Below the pieces are notes generated by a model. It saw only the letters and a program-made list of their open reading frames with translations. It made no database searches and was not told where the DNA came from. Positions 40,206 to 49,478 of a stretch of 64,000 bases of DNA are shown piece after piece. This stretch comes from Aminivibrio pyruvatiphilus. GTDB taxonomy: Bacteria; Synergistota; Synergistia; Synergistales; Aminobacteriaceae. A program made the position numbers and the translations under genes. Numbering within the stretch: the stretch's first letter is position 1; every line of letters starts with the position of its first letter. The stretch is taken from NCBI RefSeq assembly GCF_004366815.1, contig NZ_SORI01000002.1, forward strand, positions 1 to 64,000, in the 5' to 3' direction.

Positions 40206-41330
40206 TCAGCCTGAAAAGACGGTCTCCCTGCGGGAGACGCACATCCTGTCTATTCCGTCCCAGTCCACTTCCACGCCGAGGCCCGGCCCCTCCGGCACCT
40301 CGATGAAGCCGTCCTCCGAAATCGTCAGGGGTTCCTTCATGGGGAAGCGGAAGTTCTCCTCCGGCACGAAATACTCGAAGAACTCGCAGTTCCGGACGGC
40401 GCAGGAAACATGAAGATTGGCCACGTCCATGAGGGCCATGGTGGTGGTGTGGATCTCGCAGTTGATGCCGAAGGCCTCCGCCAGGTGGGCGATCTTCAGG
40501 GTACCCGTCACGCCGTTCTTCCAGGAGACATCCGCCCGGACAATATCCACCCCGCCGAGGGCGATGGCCTGGGCCACTCCCCAGTGGGCCCCCCTCGTGG
40601 TCTCCGTGGCCGCCACGGGAATGTCCAGGGTCTCGCAGAGCCTCCTGTACTTCGACAGCTCGAAGTCCCGGAAGGGCTCCTCCAGCCAGCGGTAGTCCAG
40701 TTTTTCCAGGTGGCGTCCCACTCTCACGGCCTCATCGAGGGTATACTCCGCCACGGGGTCGGAGAACAGGGTCACGTCCTTCCCCAGGGCGTCCCGGAGG
40801 GCCTGGTGGATCTCCATGTCCTTCTGCCACGGACCGCCGGGATGGGCCTTGTAGGCCCGGATTCCCCGGTCCCGGTAGAATGTCCCCTCCCTGACGTAGT
40901 CCTCCGCCGCATCGTGGAACAGGCCGCTGGCGTACACAGGCAGGCGCTTCCTGTATCCTCCCAGGTACTTGTAGAGAGGCAGCCCCGCCCGGAGAGCCGC
41001 AAGCTCCCAGAGGGCCACGTCCACCGGGCCCGGCAGGTAGACAGGGAAAAACGTCAGGTGACGGTCCACCGTCCAGTACTCGTGCCAGACGGCTTCCCGG
41101 TCGTGCACGTCCCGTCCGAGCACCACGGGAAGGATGGTCTCGTGGAGATAGTCCTCCACCACCTTCCCCGACCGGGCGGCAAGGCACCCCACCGTGCTCG
41201 AAAACCCCTCGTCCGTGGTCAGGCGGAGCACCACCACGTCCCACGGCATGGGGGCCCCCACCGTTCTTTTCCTGTCGAAATACGAGGCCTCGCGCCTGCA
41301 CAGCCATGTCTCGGCCCTGACGACCTTCAT
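40206..41330 (-). CDS. Enolase-superfamily (mandelate racemase/muconate-lactonising) enzyme 1
   Basis: The 374-residue enzyme likely dehydrates a sugar acid. Metal ligands are the Asp of FSDPVAEY, Glu of WLEEPF and Glu of ATETT. The second-strand base region reads AYKAHPGG, i.e. K-x-H rather than the common K-x-K. It differs strongly from the second family member in the operon, implying another substrate or step. Start ATG at 41330, eight bases after GGAG. It lies downstream of the LacI regulator in the same operon. Confidence 0.87.
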   Translation of the reverse strand: MKVVRAETWLCRREASYFDRKRTVGAPMPWDVVVLRLTTDEGFSSTVGCLAARSGKVVEDYLHETILPVVLGRDVHDREAVWHEYWTVDRHLTFFPVYLPGPVDVALWELAALRAGLPLYKYLGGYRKRLPVYASGLFHDAAEDYVREGTFYRDRGIRAYKAHPGGPWQKDMEIHQALRDALGKDVTLFSDPVAEYTLDEAVRVGRHLEKLDYRWLEEPFRDFELSKYRRLCETLDIPVAATETTRGAHWGVAQAIALGGVDIVRADVSWKNGVTGTLKIAHLAEAFGINCEIHTTTMALMDVANLHVSCAVRNCEFFEYFVPEENFRFPMKEPLTISEDGFIEVPEGPGLGVEVDWDGIDRMCVSRRETVFSG

Positions 41331-41403
41331 TTCCACCACTCCCGATCCCGTTATTTTTCGGAAAAAATCGGCGCCGGCCGCCTTTTCTGAACTGCCGCCG
41401 AAC

Positions 41404-42450
41404 CTACAGGTAATCCTCCAGGTTGTTCCGGAGCACCACCCCGATGCCGATGGGTTCCCATTCTGCCTGCCGCCCCGTCAGGTACCGGTAGAGCGCGAGG
41501 ACGGCCCGCTCCGCCTGGGCCTGCTGGTTCTTCCACACCGTCGCCCGGAGGATGCCCTGCTCAAAAAAGGGAACGAGCTCCCGGAATACGTCGCTGCCCA
41601 CAAGGCGCACCCTGTCATCAATGCCCCTTTCCTGTATTTCCCTGCATGCGAGAAGGGTGTCCCGGGAAGAGATGGCGTACACGCCGCCTCCGTCTTCTAT
41701 CCCGTCAAGGGCCCGGCTGAAGTCGTTCCTCACCCGCCCCGGGTCGCCGTCGCCGTCCACTTCCGCTATGGGAAAAGAGTATCCGGTCTCTTCCATGAAG
41801 GCCCGGAATCCCCGTCTGTGGGCGTTGTGAATCTCCACGCCGGGCCGGCCTCCCACCATGACGATCTTCCCCCCGCCGGGAAGAAAAGCTCTCAGAAGCT
41901 CGGCGGCAAGCCTCCCGATCCTTTCGTTGGGGCCCGATACGCAGGCGATGCGTTTTGATCCCACGGCGTCGGAATTTGCCGTCACCACCGGGATGCCCTG
42001 GTCGTACAGGCGGTCGATGACCCCATTGAGCCGGGTTTCATCCCAGCACTGGATCACCACGCCGTCGATGTCCTTCCGTTCGGCAATCGAGGCGAGAATT
42101 TTCTCCTGGCTCACCCAGTCGTCGCCGCACTCGAAGCGGGTAATCCTCACCCTGTAGTCGAGAAGGTCCCGCTCAACCTTGTCTATTCCGGCCCACATGC
42201 TGCGGAAGAAATAATTCACCGGGTTGGAGACGCTCTGCAGAACCACCGCAATGTGCAGAGCCCCCCGCTTGAGGGACGACGCGGCGGCGTTCACCGAATA
42301 GTCCATGGCCTCGGCGAGCCTCAGGATTTTCTCCCTCGTCTCGCTGCTCACGCCCTTTTTCGAGTAAATCGCCTTGTGGACCGTCACGGAAGAAACCCCC
42401 GCCGCCCTGGCGATGTCCTTCATGGTCGTCCGCGCCTTCATGCCGCTCAT
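41404..42450 (-). CDS. LacI-family transcriptional regulator
   Basis: The 348-residue protein has an N-terminal LacI helix-turn-helix (TMKDIARAAGVSSVTVHKAI, residues 9-28) and a periplasmic-binding-protein-like sensor domain. It is encoded inside the sugar-acid operon between the two enolase-superfamily genes, so it probably represses the operon until its sugar-acid inducer is present. A CG-centred dyad at the operon promoter (49333-49344) is a candidate site. The ATG at 42450 is used; in-frame ATGs follow at codons 4 and 10. Confidence 0.9.
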   Translation of the reverse strand: MSGMKARTTMKDIARAAGVSSVTVHKAIYSKKGVSSETREKILRLAEAMDYSVNAAASSLKRGALHIAVVLQSVSNPVNYFFRSMWAGIDKVERDLLDYRVRITRFECGDDWVSQEKILASIAERKDIDGVVIQCWDETRLNGVIDRLYDQGIPVVTANSDAVGSKRIACVSGPNERIGRLAAELLRAFLPGGGKIVMVGGRPGVEIHNAHRRGFRAFMEETGYSFPIAEVDGDGDPGRVRNDFSRALDGIEDGGGVYAISSRDTLLACREIQERGIDDRVRLVGSDVFRELVPFFEQGILRATVWKNQQAQAERAVLALYRYLTGRQAEWEPIGIGVVLRNNLEDYL

Positions 42451-42493
42451 TCAGCCACACTCCTCCGAATTCCGAATGTCCGTCCGAAGCCCT

Positions 42494-43567
42494 CTACTCC
42501 ACGGGCGTCAGGCTCTCCCGCCTGAAGGTGAATCCCCAGCCAGGACCGGTACGGGGATAGGCGAACCCGTCCTCGATCCTCATGGTGTTGTCGATGATGC
42601 CGTCGATCCAGTCGAAGGACTCCGCACCCACGCCGTTGGGGATGGTGCACAGCAGGGGGACGTCGTAATCCTTGTAGTAATGGGGCAGCACGGGGACGGA
42701 ATAAGCCCCTGCGAGGGCGGCCGAATTCCGCCATTCCTCCACGCCGCCGATGCGGATCAGGTCAGGCTGCCAGAGGTCGATCCCCCGCCGCCCGATGAGC
42801 GCCTTCAAAGCCTGGGTATCGTACTCCCGCTCGCCCATGGCCAGCGATATGGAGGTCCTGCTCCGGAGGACGGCATATCCCTCGTAATCCCGGTGGTCGA
42901 TGGGTTCCTCGAACCAGAAGATGTCCAGATCCTCCGCCTTTCTCGACAATGCGAGGGCATCCTGGAGGCTCATTCCCTGGTTGGCGTCCATCATGATCTT
43001 CAGTCCCGGTCCCACGGCCTCCCGGACCTTCCGGAGCCGTTCCAGGTCCCGCTCCAGGCCGCCGCCCACCTTGATTTTCACCGCGTTGAACCCGCGCCGC
43101 CGGTACTCCGTGACCTCGCCCAGAAGTTCCTCGATCGTGTAGGAGAGCCATCCTCCGCTGCCGTAGACGGGAACCCGGGACACGGTGCTCCCCAGCAGCT
43201 TCCACACCGGCGCCCCGAGCATCTTTCCCCGGCAGTCCCACATGGCCACATTCGCCGCCGCAAGGGCCCATTTCTGGAGTCCCTCGCAGCCGAAATACTC
43301 ATGCTCCGCCGCCGCCCGATGTGCTAGCACTCCCGTCTCGTGGGGCTCGAGGCCGAGCACCAGGGGACGGATGTCCTTCAGGGCGCCGGAGATGGCATGG
43401 GGCGAATAATGGAAGGACAGCAGGTATCCCTGCCCCGTTCCGCCGCTCTCCGTCTCAACCTCCACCACGTAAAACGAAATTTCCGTCAGGGAGTGGGTGG
43501 CATCGGCTATGGGGCGGCTCAGCGGAGACACTGCCCGGAATATGCGCACATCTGTAATGGCCGGCAT
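42494..43567 (-). CDS. Enolase-superfamily (mandelate racemase/muconate-lactonising) enzyme 2
   Basis: The 357-residue enzyme has the K-x-K base motif (VKIKVGG), metal ligands Asp (MMDANQG), Glu (WFEEP) and a GERE segment, and the distal base region LPHYYKDY. This is the mandelate-racemase-like subgroup acting on acid sugars or aromatic hydroxy acids. It lies between the alcohol dehydrogenase and the LacI regulator. The combination of an enolase-superfamily enzyme with a zinc dehydrogenase recalls rspA-rspB. The substrate is unknown. Confidence 0.87.
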   Translation of the reverse strand: MPAITDVRIFRAVSPLSRPIADATHSLTEISFYVVEVETESGGTGQGYLLSFHYSPHAISGALKDIRPLVLGLEPHETGVLAHRAAAEHEYFGCEGLQKWALAAANVAMWDCRGKMLGAPVWKLLGSTVSRVPVYGSGGWLSYTIEELLGEVTEYRRRGFNAVKIKVGGGLERDLERLRKVREAVGPGLKIMMDANQGMSLQDALALSRKAEDLDIFWFEEPIDHRDYEGYAVLRSRTSISLAMGEREYDTQALKALIGRRGIDLWQPDLIRIGGVEEWRNSAALAGAYSVPVLPHYYKDYDVPLLCTIPNGVGAESFDWIDGIIDNTMRIEDGFAYPRTGPGWGFTFRRESLTPVE

Positions 43568-43641
43568 TCTCTTCTTCCTTTCCTTCTTTCAGCGGGGAAG
43601 GCCCGCTTCTTTCCCTTCCCGCAGGCTGTCCCGGAAATCCC

Positions 43642-44661
43642 CTAGTCGAGGGAGATCATCATCCGGGAGACCGCTCCCGGATTGGCGTTCCACTGCTCCA
43701 TGGCCTCTCCGGCCTTTTCGAAGGGAAACTCCGCCGAAATGAGCCTGTCCACGGGAAAGGCTCCGGACTCGAGCAGCGCCACGGCCTGCTCGAAGTCGGG
43801 ACGGCCCGACCCCCTGGACCCCCGGATGGAGATCTCCTTCAGGATGAAATACTTGGTGTCGAAGGTCACGGGGGCTTTCGCGTATCCCACGAAGACCACC
43901 CGCCCCGAGTAGGCGGCGAGGTCCACCGCCTGGACGAAGGTCTCCGGCAGACCGATGGCCTCGAGAACCACCGCCGGTCCGTGGCCGCCGGTGATCTCCA
44001 GAACCCGCTCCTGCAGGTTTTCCTTCTTCGAATTCACCGTGAAGGCTGCGCCGATGGAACGCATCATTTCAAGCTTTGAATCGTCCACGTCCACGGCGAT
44101 GACCTTCGCCCCTGCCCTGATTCCCTCGGCGACGGCGCCTATGCCGATCATGCCGCAGCCGAAGACGAGCATATGGTCCCCCTCCTTGGGGTCGCACTGC
44201 TTGCCGGCATGGATGCCGATGGCCAGAGGTTCCACGATGGCCAGTTCCCGGAGACCCAGCCTGCCCCCGTGGACGATCTTTTCCCAGGGAAGGACGATGA
44301 ACTCCGTCAGAGCCCCCTCCCGCTGAACCCCAAGAGTCTCGTTGTTTTTGCATGCGTTGGGCCGCCCGCTCAGGCACGACCAGCATTTCCCGCAGCTCGT
44401 GTAGGGCATGGCGGTGACGATGTCCCCCACCTTCACGCCGGCGGGAACGCCCCGTGTCACCTGCTCCACCACACCGCTGATCTCGTGGCCCGGAATGCGG
44501 GGATACTTCACCAGGGGGTTCAGGCCCCGCCAGGTGTTCAGGTCGCTGCCGCAGTACCCCACTTTCTTTATGCGGAGAAGCACTTCTCCGTCCCTGGGCA
44601 CGGGGACGGGAATGTCCCTGAAGGAATACTTGCCCGGTTCGTCGATGCAGAACGCTCTCAT
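43642..44661 (-). CDS. Zinc-dependent medium-chain alcohol dehydrogenase, RspB/threonine-dehydrogenase-like
   Basis: The 339-residue enzyme has catalytic zinc ligands (YCGSD, GHE), the structural-zinc cysteine cluster (CGKCWSCLSGRPNAC) and the NAD motif GCGMIGIG. It would oxidise a hydroxyl of a sugar acid. Three in-frame ATGs lie close together; 44661 has nine-base spacing from GAGGAG. It follows the TRAP transporter genes by about 50 bases, in operon with the enolase-superfamily enzymes. Confidence 0.88.
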   Translation of the reverse strand: MRAFCIDEPGKYSFRDIPVPVPRDGEVLLRIKKVGYCGSDLNTWRGLNPLVKYPRIPGHEISGVVEQVTRGVPAGVKVGDIVTAMPYTSCGKCWSCLSGRPNACKNNETLGVQREGALTEFIVLPWEKIVHGGRLGLRELAIVEPLAIGIHAGKQCDPKEGDHMLVFGCGMIGIGAVAEGIRAGAKVIAVDVDDSKLEMMRSIGAAFTVNSKKENLQERVLEITGGHGPAVVLEAIGLPETFVQAVDLAAYSGRVVFVGYAKAPVTFDTKYFILKEISIRGSRGSGRPDFEQAVALLESGAFPVDRLISAEFPFEKAGEAMEQWNANPGAVSRMMISLD

Positions 44662-44710
44662 TGTCTTCATCTCCTCGATGGTTGTCACAGCCGGAACGCA
44701 GGTCCGGAAA

Positions 44711-45997
44711 TCAGTTGAACAGCAGATTAGGGAGGAACAGGGAAATCTGGGGGATGTAGGTGATCAGCAGAAGACAGAACAGCAGCACCAGGTAGAAGGG
44801 CACCGACTCCCTGATGTAATCGCCGATCTTTGCCCCCGTGATGGAGCAGGTGGTGAACATCACCGTTCCCATGGGCGGCGTGAGGGATCCCACCGCCATG
44901 TTGAAGATGAACACCATGCCGAAGTGGACATCGTTTATCCCCAGGGCCTGCACCATGGGCATGAATATGGGTATGAGCACCAGCATGGCGGCGTTTCCCT
45001 CGATGAACATGCCCACGATCAGCAGGAAAATATTGATGAGCAAAAGGAACATCCCGGGGCTTGAGACTATGGACAGCACCCAGTTCGCCGTGATCTGGGG
45101 CACCCTTTCCCAGGTAAGGATCCACGCGAAGGATGATGCCGCCGCGATGATGAGCATGATGGAGGCAGTAGTCGTCACCGTCTCTATAAGACCCGTTTTC
45201 AGGTCTTTCAGGGTCATCTCCCGGTAGACGATGGTCCCCAGCACCAGGGCATAGAGAATGGCAATGGAGCCCGCCTCGGTGGGGGTGAACACGCCGAACC
45301 GGATGCCCCCCACGATCACCACTGGAAGGAAGAGGGCCCACGACGCCTCCCGGAACGCCCGGAAGACCTCCCGTATTCCCGCGCGTCTTTCGTAGATGGG
45401 CAGATAGCCCCGTCTCTTCGAGATAAAGTGAACGACCACCATCATGAAAAGGCAGGTCATCACTCCGGGCACCACTCCGGCGAGGAACAGCCGCCCGATG
45501 GACACGTTGCCCACAAAGCCGTAGATGATCAGGGCGATGCCCGGCGGGATGATGGGAGTGATGAGGGCCGAGGCCCCCGTCACCGCAGAGGAGAACGCCT
45601 TGCCGTAGCCCCGCTTCTCCATCTCGGGCACAAGGATCTTGGACTGCATGGCCGCGTCGGCCAGGGACGACCCCGAAAGGCCGCCCATGAGGGTGCTCAG
45701 CACCACGTTGGTCTGGGCCAGGCCGCCGGGCATGTGACCGGTCAGCACCTCGGCAAATCGGATCATCCTGCTGGTGATGCCCGTGTAGTTCATGAACACC
45801 CCCGCCATGACGAAGAAGGGAACGGCCAGGAGCGGAATGGACTCAAGTCCGCTGATGGTCCGCTGGACCACCATCATCCACGAGAGCGAATTGTTGGCCA
45901 CGAAATAGAAAATGGAACTTCCCAGGATGGCCACGAACACCGGCGCGTTGATGAAAAGCAGCACCAGGAGCAGCACGAAGGTCAGGCCGACGATCAT
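44711..45997 (-). CDS. dctM: TRAP transporter large permease, DctM
   Basis: The 428-residue inner-membrane protein has about twelve hydrophobic segments and the DctM features GGLSGSSLADAAMQ and TPIIPPGIALIIYG. With DctQ it forms the sodium-driven transporter that takes substrate from DctP. The start overlaps the dctQ stop by four bases. The C-terminus and length are normal. Confidence 0.93.
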   Translation of the reverse strand: MIVGLTFVLLLVLLFINAPVFVAILGSSIFYFVANNSLSWMMVVQRTISGLESIPLLAVPFFVMAGVFMNYTGITSRMIRFAEVLTGHMPGGLAQTNVVLSTLMGGLSGSSLADAAMQSKILVPEMEKRGYGKAFSSAVTGASALITPIIPPGIALIIYGFVGNVSIGRLFLAGVVPGVMTCLFMMVVVHFISKRRGYLPIYERRAGIREVFRAFREASWALFLPVVIVGGIRFGVFTPTEAGSIAILYALVLGTIVYREMTLKDLKTGLIETVTTTASIMLIIAAASSFAWILTWERVPQITANWVLSIVSSPGMFLLLINIFLLIVGMFIEGNAAMLVLIPIFMPMVQALGINDVHFGMVFIFNMAVGSLTPPMGTVMFTTCSITGAKIGDYIRESVPFYLVLLFCLLLITYIPQISLFLPNLLFN

Positions 45998-46479
45998 GAT
46001 GCCGCCTCCTTCTCCCGGGAGAAGAGGGCCTTCCAGTTCCGCCTGGTTCCCAGGGCCAGGTGGATCATCATGAGAATGCACCCCACGGGAACGGCCAGGT
46101 CGATATAGGTGTAGGGAATGCGGAGCATGTTGGTCACCTTGAGCTGTGCCTGCAGGCCAAGCAGCCATCCCCACCAGGCCATGAAGGAAAGGACGGCGTA
46201 GCACATGGCCTGCACGAAAACGAAGGCCGCCTTCTGAACGAAAGCGGGAAAGAGGGCGATGACGAAATCGATGCCCACATGGCCGTTTCTCTTGGTGGCA
46301 GAACTGCCGCCGATGAACACGAACCACACCACGCAGAGGAGGCTGACCTCCTCCACCCAGTCCAGGGGGTCGCTCAGGGCGTACCGGTAAAATACCCCGA
46401 GGATGGTGCTGCCGACCAGTATTATGAGCGCCGCGGAGGCAACGATGTCATCCGCGTGGTAGAGCAGTTTTTTTATCAT
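45994..46479 (-). CDS. dctQ: TRAP transporter small permease, DctQ
   Basis: The 161-residue protein has four hydrophobic helices and the DctQ-type motif FRYALSDPLDWVEEVS near residue 35. ATG at 46479 follows AAGGTG; the in-frame upstream stretch is not needed for the family length. It overlaps dctM. A GC-rich imperfect hairpin at about 46584-46620 lies between it and dctP, as is common where the binding protein is made in excess. Confidence 0.9.
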   Translation of the reverse strand: MIKKLLYHADDIVASAALIILVGSTILGVFYRYALSDPLDWVEEVSLLCVVWFVFIGGSSATKRNGHVGIDFVIALFPAFVQKAAFVFVQAMCYAVLSFMAWWGWLLGLQAQLKVTNMLRIPYTYIDLAVPVGCILMMIHLALGTRRNWKALFSREKEAAS

Positions 46480-46629
46480 TTTCACCTTGGCCCGAACCTC
46501 CAGGTCGAAAAGAATGAAAATCTTCACAGGCCGCGAAAGCACACTTCCGGGGGAATAGTCCGCCGCTGCGGCCGAAAAGGGACCCGGCCGGGGGGAGAGA
46601 ATCCCCTCCCGCCCGGCGGGTTCTCTTTT

Positions 46630-47613
46630 CTACTTCGTCATGTTCTTCTTGACTTCTTCGTACAGCTCCTTGCCCCAAAGCTCTTCGTAAATGGGGAACA
46701 CGGCCTTCCTGAAGGCTTCCATATCGGGCTCCACGATCTCCACGCCGGCGTTCCGGAAGTTCTCGATGGCCTTGATGTCGTCCTTCTTCACGTTCTCGTT
46801 CACGAAGAGGCAGGCCTTCTCGGCGGCTTCCCTGATGTATCCGGCAATCTCCGGGGGAAGGGAAGCAAAGTACTTGTGGCTGCCCAGCCACATGGACACG
46901 TTCTTCACGTGTGCCGTGGGGGTCAGGAACTTGGCCTTCTCGTACAGCTTGGCGCCCCACAGAACGGGATAGGGGTTCTCGGCGCCGTCGATCACGCCCT
47001 GGGCGATGGCGGGGTACACTTCGCCGAGGGGCATGGGAGTGGGGATGCCGCCCATGTATTCGATGGTCTTGGAGAGGATCTTCATGTTGGGGGTGCGGAT
47101 CTTCAGCCCGGAAAGGTCCTTGGGTGTCTTGACGGCCTTGTTGGCCAGAAGGTGCCGGTCGCCGTAAATCCACTTGGCGGTGACGATCTCGAACCCGTGG
47201 CCCGCCACTGCGTCCATCTGCTTCTTGAACCAGGGCGAATCCACGAGGGTGAAATACTCGTCGTAGGTGTCGGTGAGGTAGGGGGCATACATGATGCCGA
47301 TATCGGGCACGTAGTCCATGAGGAACCCGGCGTCAGCGATGGTGATCACGTTGCTTCCCATAAGGATCATCTCGAGGACGTCCTTCTTCGCGCCGAGCTG
47401 GGAGCTGGGGTACAGAACCGCCTCGACCTTGCCGCCGCTGATCTCCTTGAGGATCCGGGCCCATTCCTGGACGCCCACGTCGGTGGGTTCGCCGGGGTTG
47501 TTCTCATAGGCGATCTTGATCTCGTACTCTGCCGCCAAAACCTGCTGTGCGCCCGCGAAAAGGGTGAAAACCAGGGCGAGGCACAGAGCGATTCGTGTCA
47601 TTTTTCCGAACAT
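46630..47613 (-). CDS. dctP: TRAP transporter substrate-binding protein, DctP
   Basis: The 327-residue periplasmic protein has a signal peptide (residues 1-27, ending VLAAE) and the DctP fold; the carboxylate-binding arginine is expected in LKIRTPNM. The PAIAQGVIDGAENPY block is typical. It should bind the sugar acid or other carboxylate used by the operon. The ATG at 47613 follows AGGAGGG. It lies upstream of dctQ-dctM and 135 bases downstream of the dehydratase gene. Confidence 0.93.
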   Translation of the reverse strand: MFGKMTRIALCLALVFTLFAGAQQVLAAEYEIKIAYENNPGEPTDVGVQEWARILKEISGGKVEAVLYPSSQLGAKKDVLEMILMGSNVITIADAGFLMDYVPDIGIMYAPYLTDTYDEYFTLVDSPWFKKQMDAVAGHGFEIVTAKWIYGDRHLLANKAVKTPKDLSGLKIRTPNMKILSKTIEYMGGIPTPMPLGEVYPAIAQGVIDGAENPYPVLWGAKLYEKAKFLTPTAHVKNVSMWLGSHKYFASLPPEIAGYIREAAEKACLFVNENVKKDDIKAIENFRNAGVEIVEPDMEAFRKAVFPIYEELWGKELYEEVKKNMTK

Positions 47614-47748
47614 GGCATTCCCTCCTGAAGTAAGTGATTAACATTTCGTCTCTCGTTCCCCGGAAGTGTGCATGCGCCTTGAAACCTTGGCTGTGGATCC
47701 TCTTTTTTTCCGTCATCACATCCCTTCCCCGGAATTCCCGGCGCTCTT

Positions 47749-48939
47749 TCAGCAGCGCCGGGGACGGCCGGTATCCTGGAATTTGCAGTCTATGGCATAT
47801 TCCCTGTGGCCCAGGATCTCGCTCTTCGAGCGCTCTCCCCGGCAGATTCTTTCCACAAGGCTCTCCAGTTCAAGGACCGCTTCATCGAAGCCCGTTTCTC
47901 CCGAAAGAATGCGCCCCGCATCGAAATCCATGTCCTCCTCCATCTTCCGGAAGGTGCCGCTGTTCCCCGTGATCTTCACCACAGGCGCCAGGGGCGCCCC
48001 CACGGGGCTTCCCCGCCCAGTCACGAAAAAAAGCACCTGGCATCCCGCCGAAAGAAGGTCCATCAGCCCCTCGGTGTCGTGGGGGTTACTGTACCCGAAC
48101 TGCATGTGATGGGGATCGGGCAGGCTGTCCATCAGCCAGAGCCCTTTTCCGGGAGGCCGCTCTGAAGCCCGGATCACGCCCCGGATGGGGCGGGTTCCGG
48201 ACTTGGCGTAGGCGCCGCAGCTCTTCTCCTCTATGGTGGAAAGCCCCCCGGCGAAGTTTCCCGGGGAGATGGAATACTGACGGACGGACGTGCAGTAGCG
48301 CACCATGTTCTCGTAGGCGGCCCTGATCTCCTCCGCCGCTTCCGGGGTCTCCGCTCTCCGCAGAAGCTCCGGAAGGAGTCCCACGAGTTCGGCCATTTCC
48401 TCGAAAACGGCCGTTCCTCCCCGGTCCACGAGCCTGTCGAAAAAACGCCCCGCCAGCGGGTTGCCCGCAAGGCCGCTCGTGGCGTCCGAACCGCCGCACT
48501 CGCACCCCACCGCCAGGTCCTGCCATCCCATGGGCACGGGTTTCCTGTTCCTCTCCACCCGCCTCCTCAGGGCCGCCAGCCTCCGTTTTCCCTCGGCGAC
48601 CGCCGTGGCCGTGCCTCCCGTGTCCTGGATGAAAAACCAGTCCGCAGGCCGTCCCGAGGCCGCAGTGACCTCCGCGAGCCGTCCCGGCTGGGTATACTCG
48701 CACCCAAGCCCCACGAACAGGGCGCCCCCGGCGTTAGGGTGGCGTGACAGCGCAAGCAGAAGGCGGATGGCGTAATCGTTGTCGTTGCAGGGCTCGTAGC
48801 CGATGCAGCAGACATCATCCTCTCCGGAGGCAATTCGTTCCGCCACGAACCGGGAGCATTCCACCGTATGGACGACGAGAATCCAGTCCCGTATCCCCTT
48901 CGATCCGTCGGACCGCAGAAACCCTGTCCAGAAGGTCAT
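47749..48939 (-). CDS. UxaA/GarD-type dehydratase, large (C-terminal) subunit
   Basis: The 396-residue protein matches the C-terminal part of altronate/galactarate dehydratases, iron-dependent enzymes that convert sugar acids to 2-keto-3-deoxy acids. Features are [26 protein letters not shown] and [16 protein letters not shown]. The N-terminal SAF domain is a separate gene immediately upstream, overlapping by four bases. The two subunits should form one enzyme. The true substrate is unknown. Confidence 0.88.
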   Translation of the reverse strand: MTFWTGFLRSDGSKGIRDWILVVHTVECSRFVAERIASGEDDVCCIGYEPCNDNDYAIRLLLALSRHPNAGGALFVGLGCEYTQPGRLAEVTAASGRPADWFFIQDTGGTATAVAEGKRRLAALRRRVERNRKPVPMGWQDLAVGCECGGSDATSGLAGNPLAGRFFDRLVDRGGTAVFEEMAELVGLLPELLRRAETPEAAEEIRAAYENMVRYCTSVRQYSISPGNFAGGLSTIEEKSCGAYAKSGTRPIRGVIRASERPPGKGLWLMDSLPDPHHMQFGYSNPHDTEGLMDLLSAGCQVLFFVTGRGSPVGAPLAPVVKITGNSGTFRKMEEDMDFDAGRILSGETGFDEAVLELESLVERICRGERSKSEILGHREYAIDCKFQDTGRPRRC

Positions 48940-49307
48940 TCGTACTGCCTCCCCGTATCCACCCCCGTATGAAGGTCCAGGGAAGACGATTTTTCGTCGA
49001 GAAAGCTTTCGAGGTTGTGCAGGTGGACCCAGGCGCCGGCGGGAATGTCCTGCCTGGCGCGGCCGATGGCCACGCCGTACTTCAGGACGGTCTCACCCCG
49101 GGAAACGGACCGGAGGGCAATTTTGTGATACAGGGGAATGGCATCAGCAGCCCGAAGAACCCGGCCGCCGGACATGATGCAGACAAGGGCGCCCTTTTCA
49201 GCCGAAGAAAGAAGGGTCGCCACGTCGTCAGTTTCCGAAAGAAGAAGGGCGGGAATGTGGTCTTTATCCTTGCCCGTACCGCTGGTGGTTTCCAGTATAT
49301 CTTTCAT
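48936..49307 (-). CDS. UxaA/GarD-type dehydratase, small (SAF-domain) subunit
   Basis: The 123-residue protein is a SAF domain as found at the N-terminus of altronate/galactarate dehydratases, with [24 protein letters not shown] and [10 protein letters not shown]. It is translationally coupled to the large subunit (ATGA). It is the first gene of the sugar-acid operon, with a promoter and a LacI-like dyad directly upstream. GGAGG lies about ten bases before the ATG. Confidence 0.88.
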   Translation of the reverse strand: MKDILETTSGTGKDKDHIPALLLSETDDVATLLSSAEKGALVCIMSGGRVLRAADAIPLYHKIALRSVSRGETVLKYGVAIGRARQDIPAGAWVHLHNLESFLDEKSSSLDLHTGVDTGRQYE

Positions 49308-49332
49308 GACAGCCGGACCTCCGCAGGAGAGG

Positions 49333-49374
49333 GTAATCGTTTTCTATTATCCGTCATGCGGGACTTTTTTGCAA
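49333..49374 (-). promoter_or_regulatory. Promoter and LacI-like operator of the sugar-acid operon
   Basis: Read leftward, TTGCAA (49369-49374) is followed after 17 bases by GATAAT (49346-49351). Directly at the predicted start lies GAAAACGATTAC (49333-49344), an imperfect CG-centred dyad of the LacI type. The regulator is probably the one encoded at 41404 in the same operon. Confidence 0.5.
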
Positions 49375-49417
49375 GAAAGGAAGGATTGCAGGCTCTGACA
49401 GCACTGCCTACCGCCGC

Positions 49418-49447
49418 AAAAAAAGCGCCGGAACCTCCCGGCGCTTT
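49418..49447 (-). terminator. Rho-independent terminator
   Basis: Read leftward, a 10-bp stem (49438-49447 with 49422-49431, loop of six) runs into seven T. It ends the acetamidase gene at 49479. Confidence 0.8.
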
Positions 49448-49478
49448 CCGCTCCCGTTCCTCGTGAACGGTGAACTCC

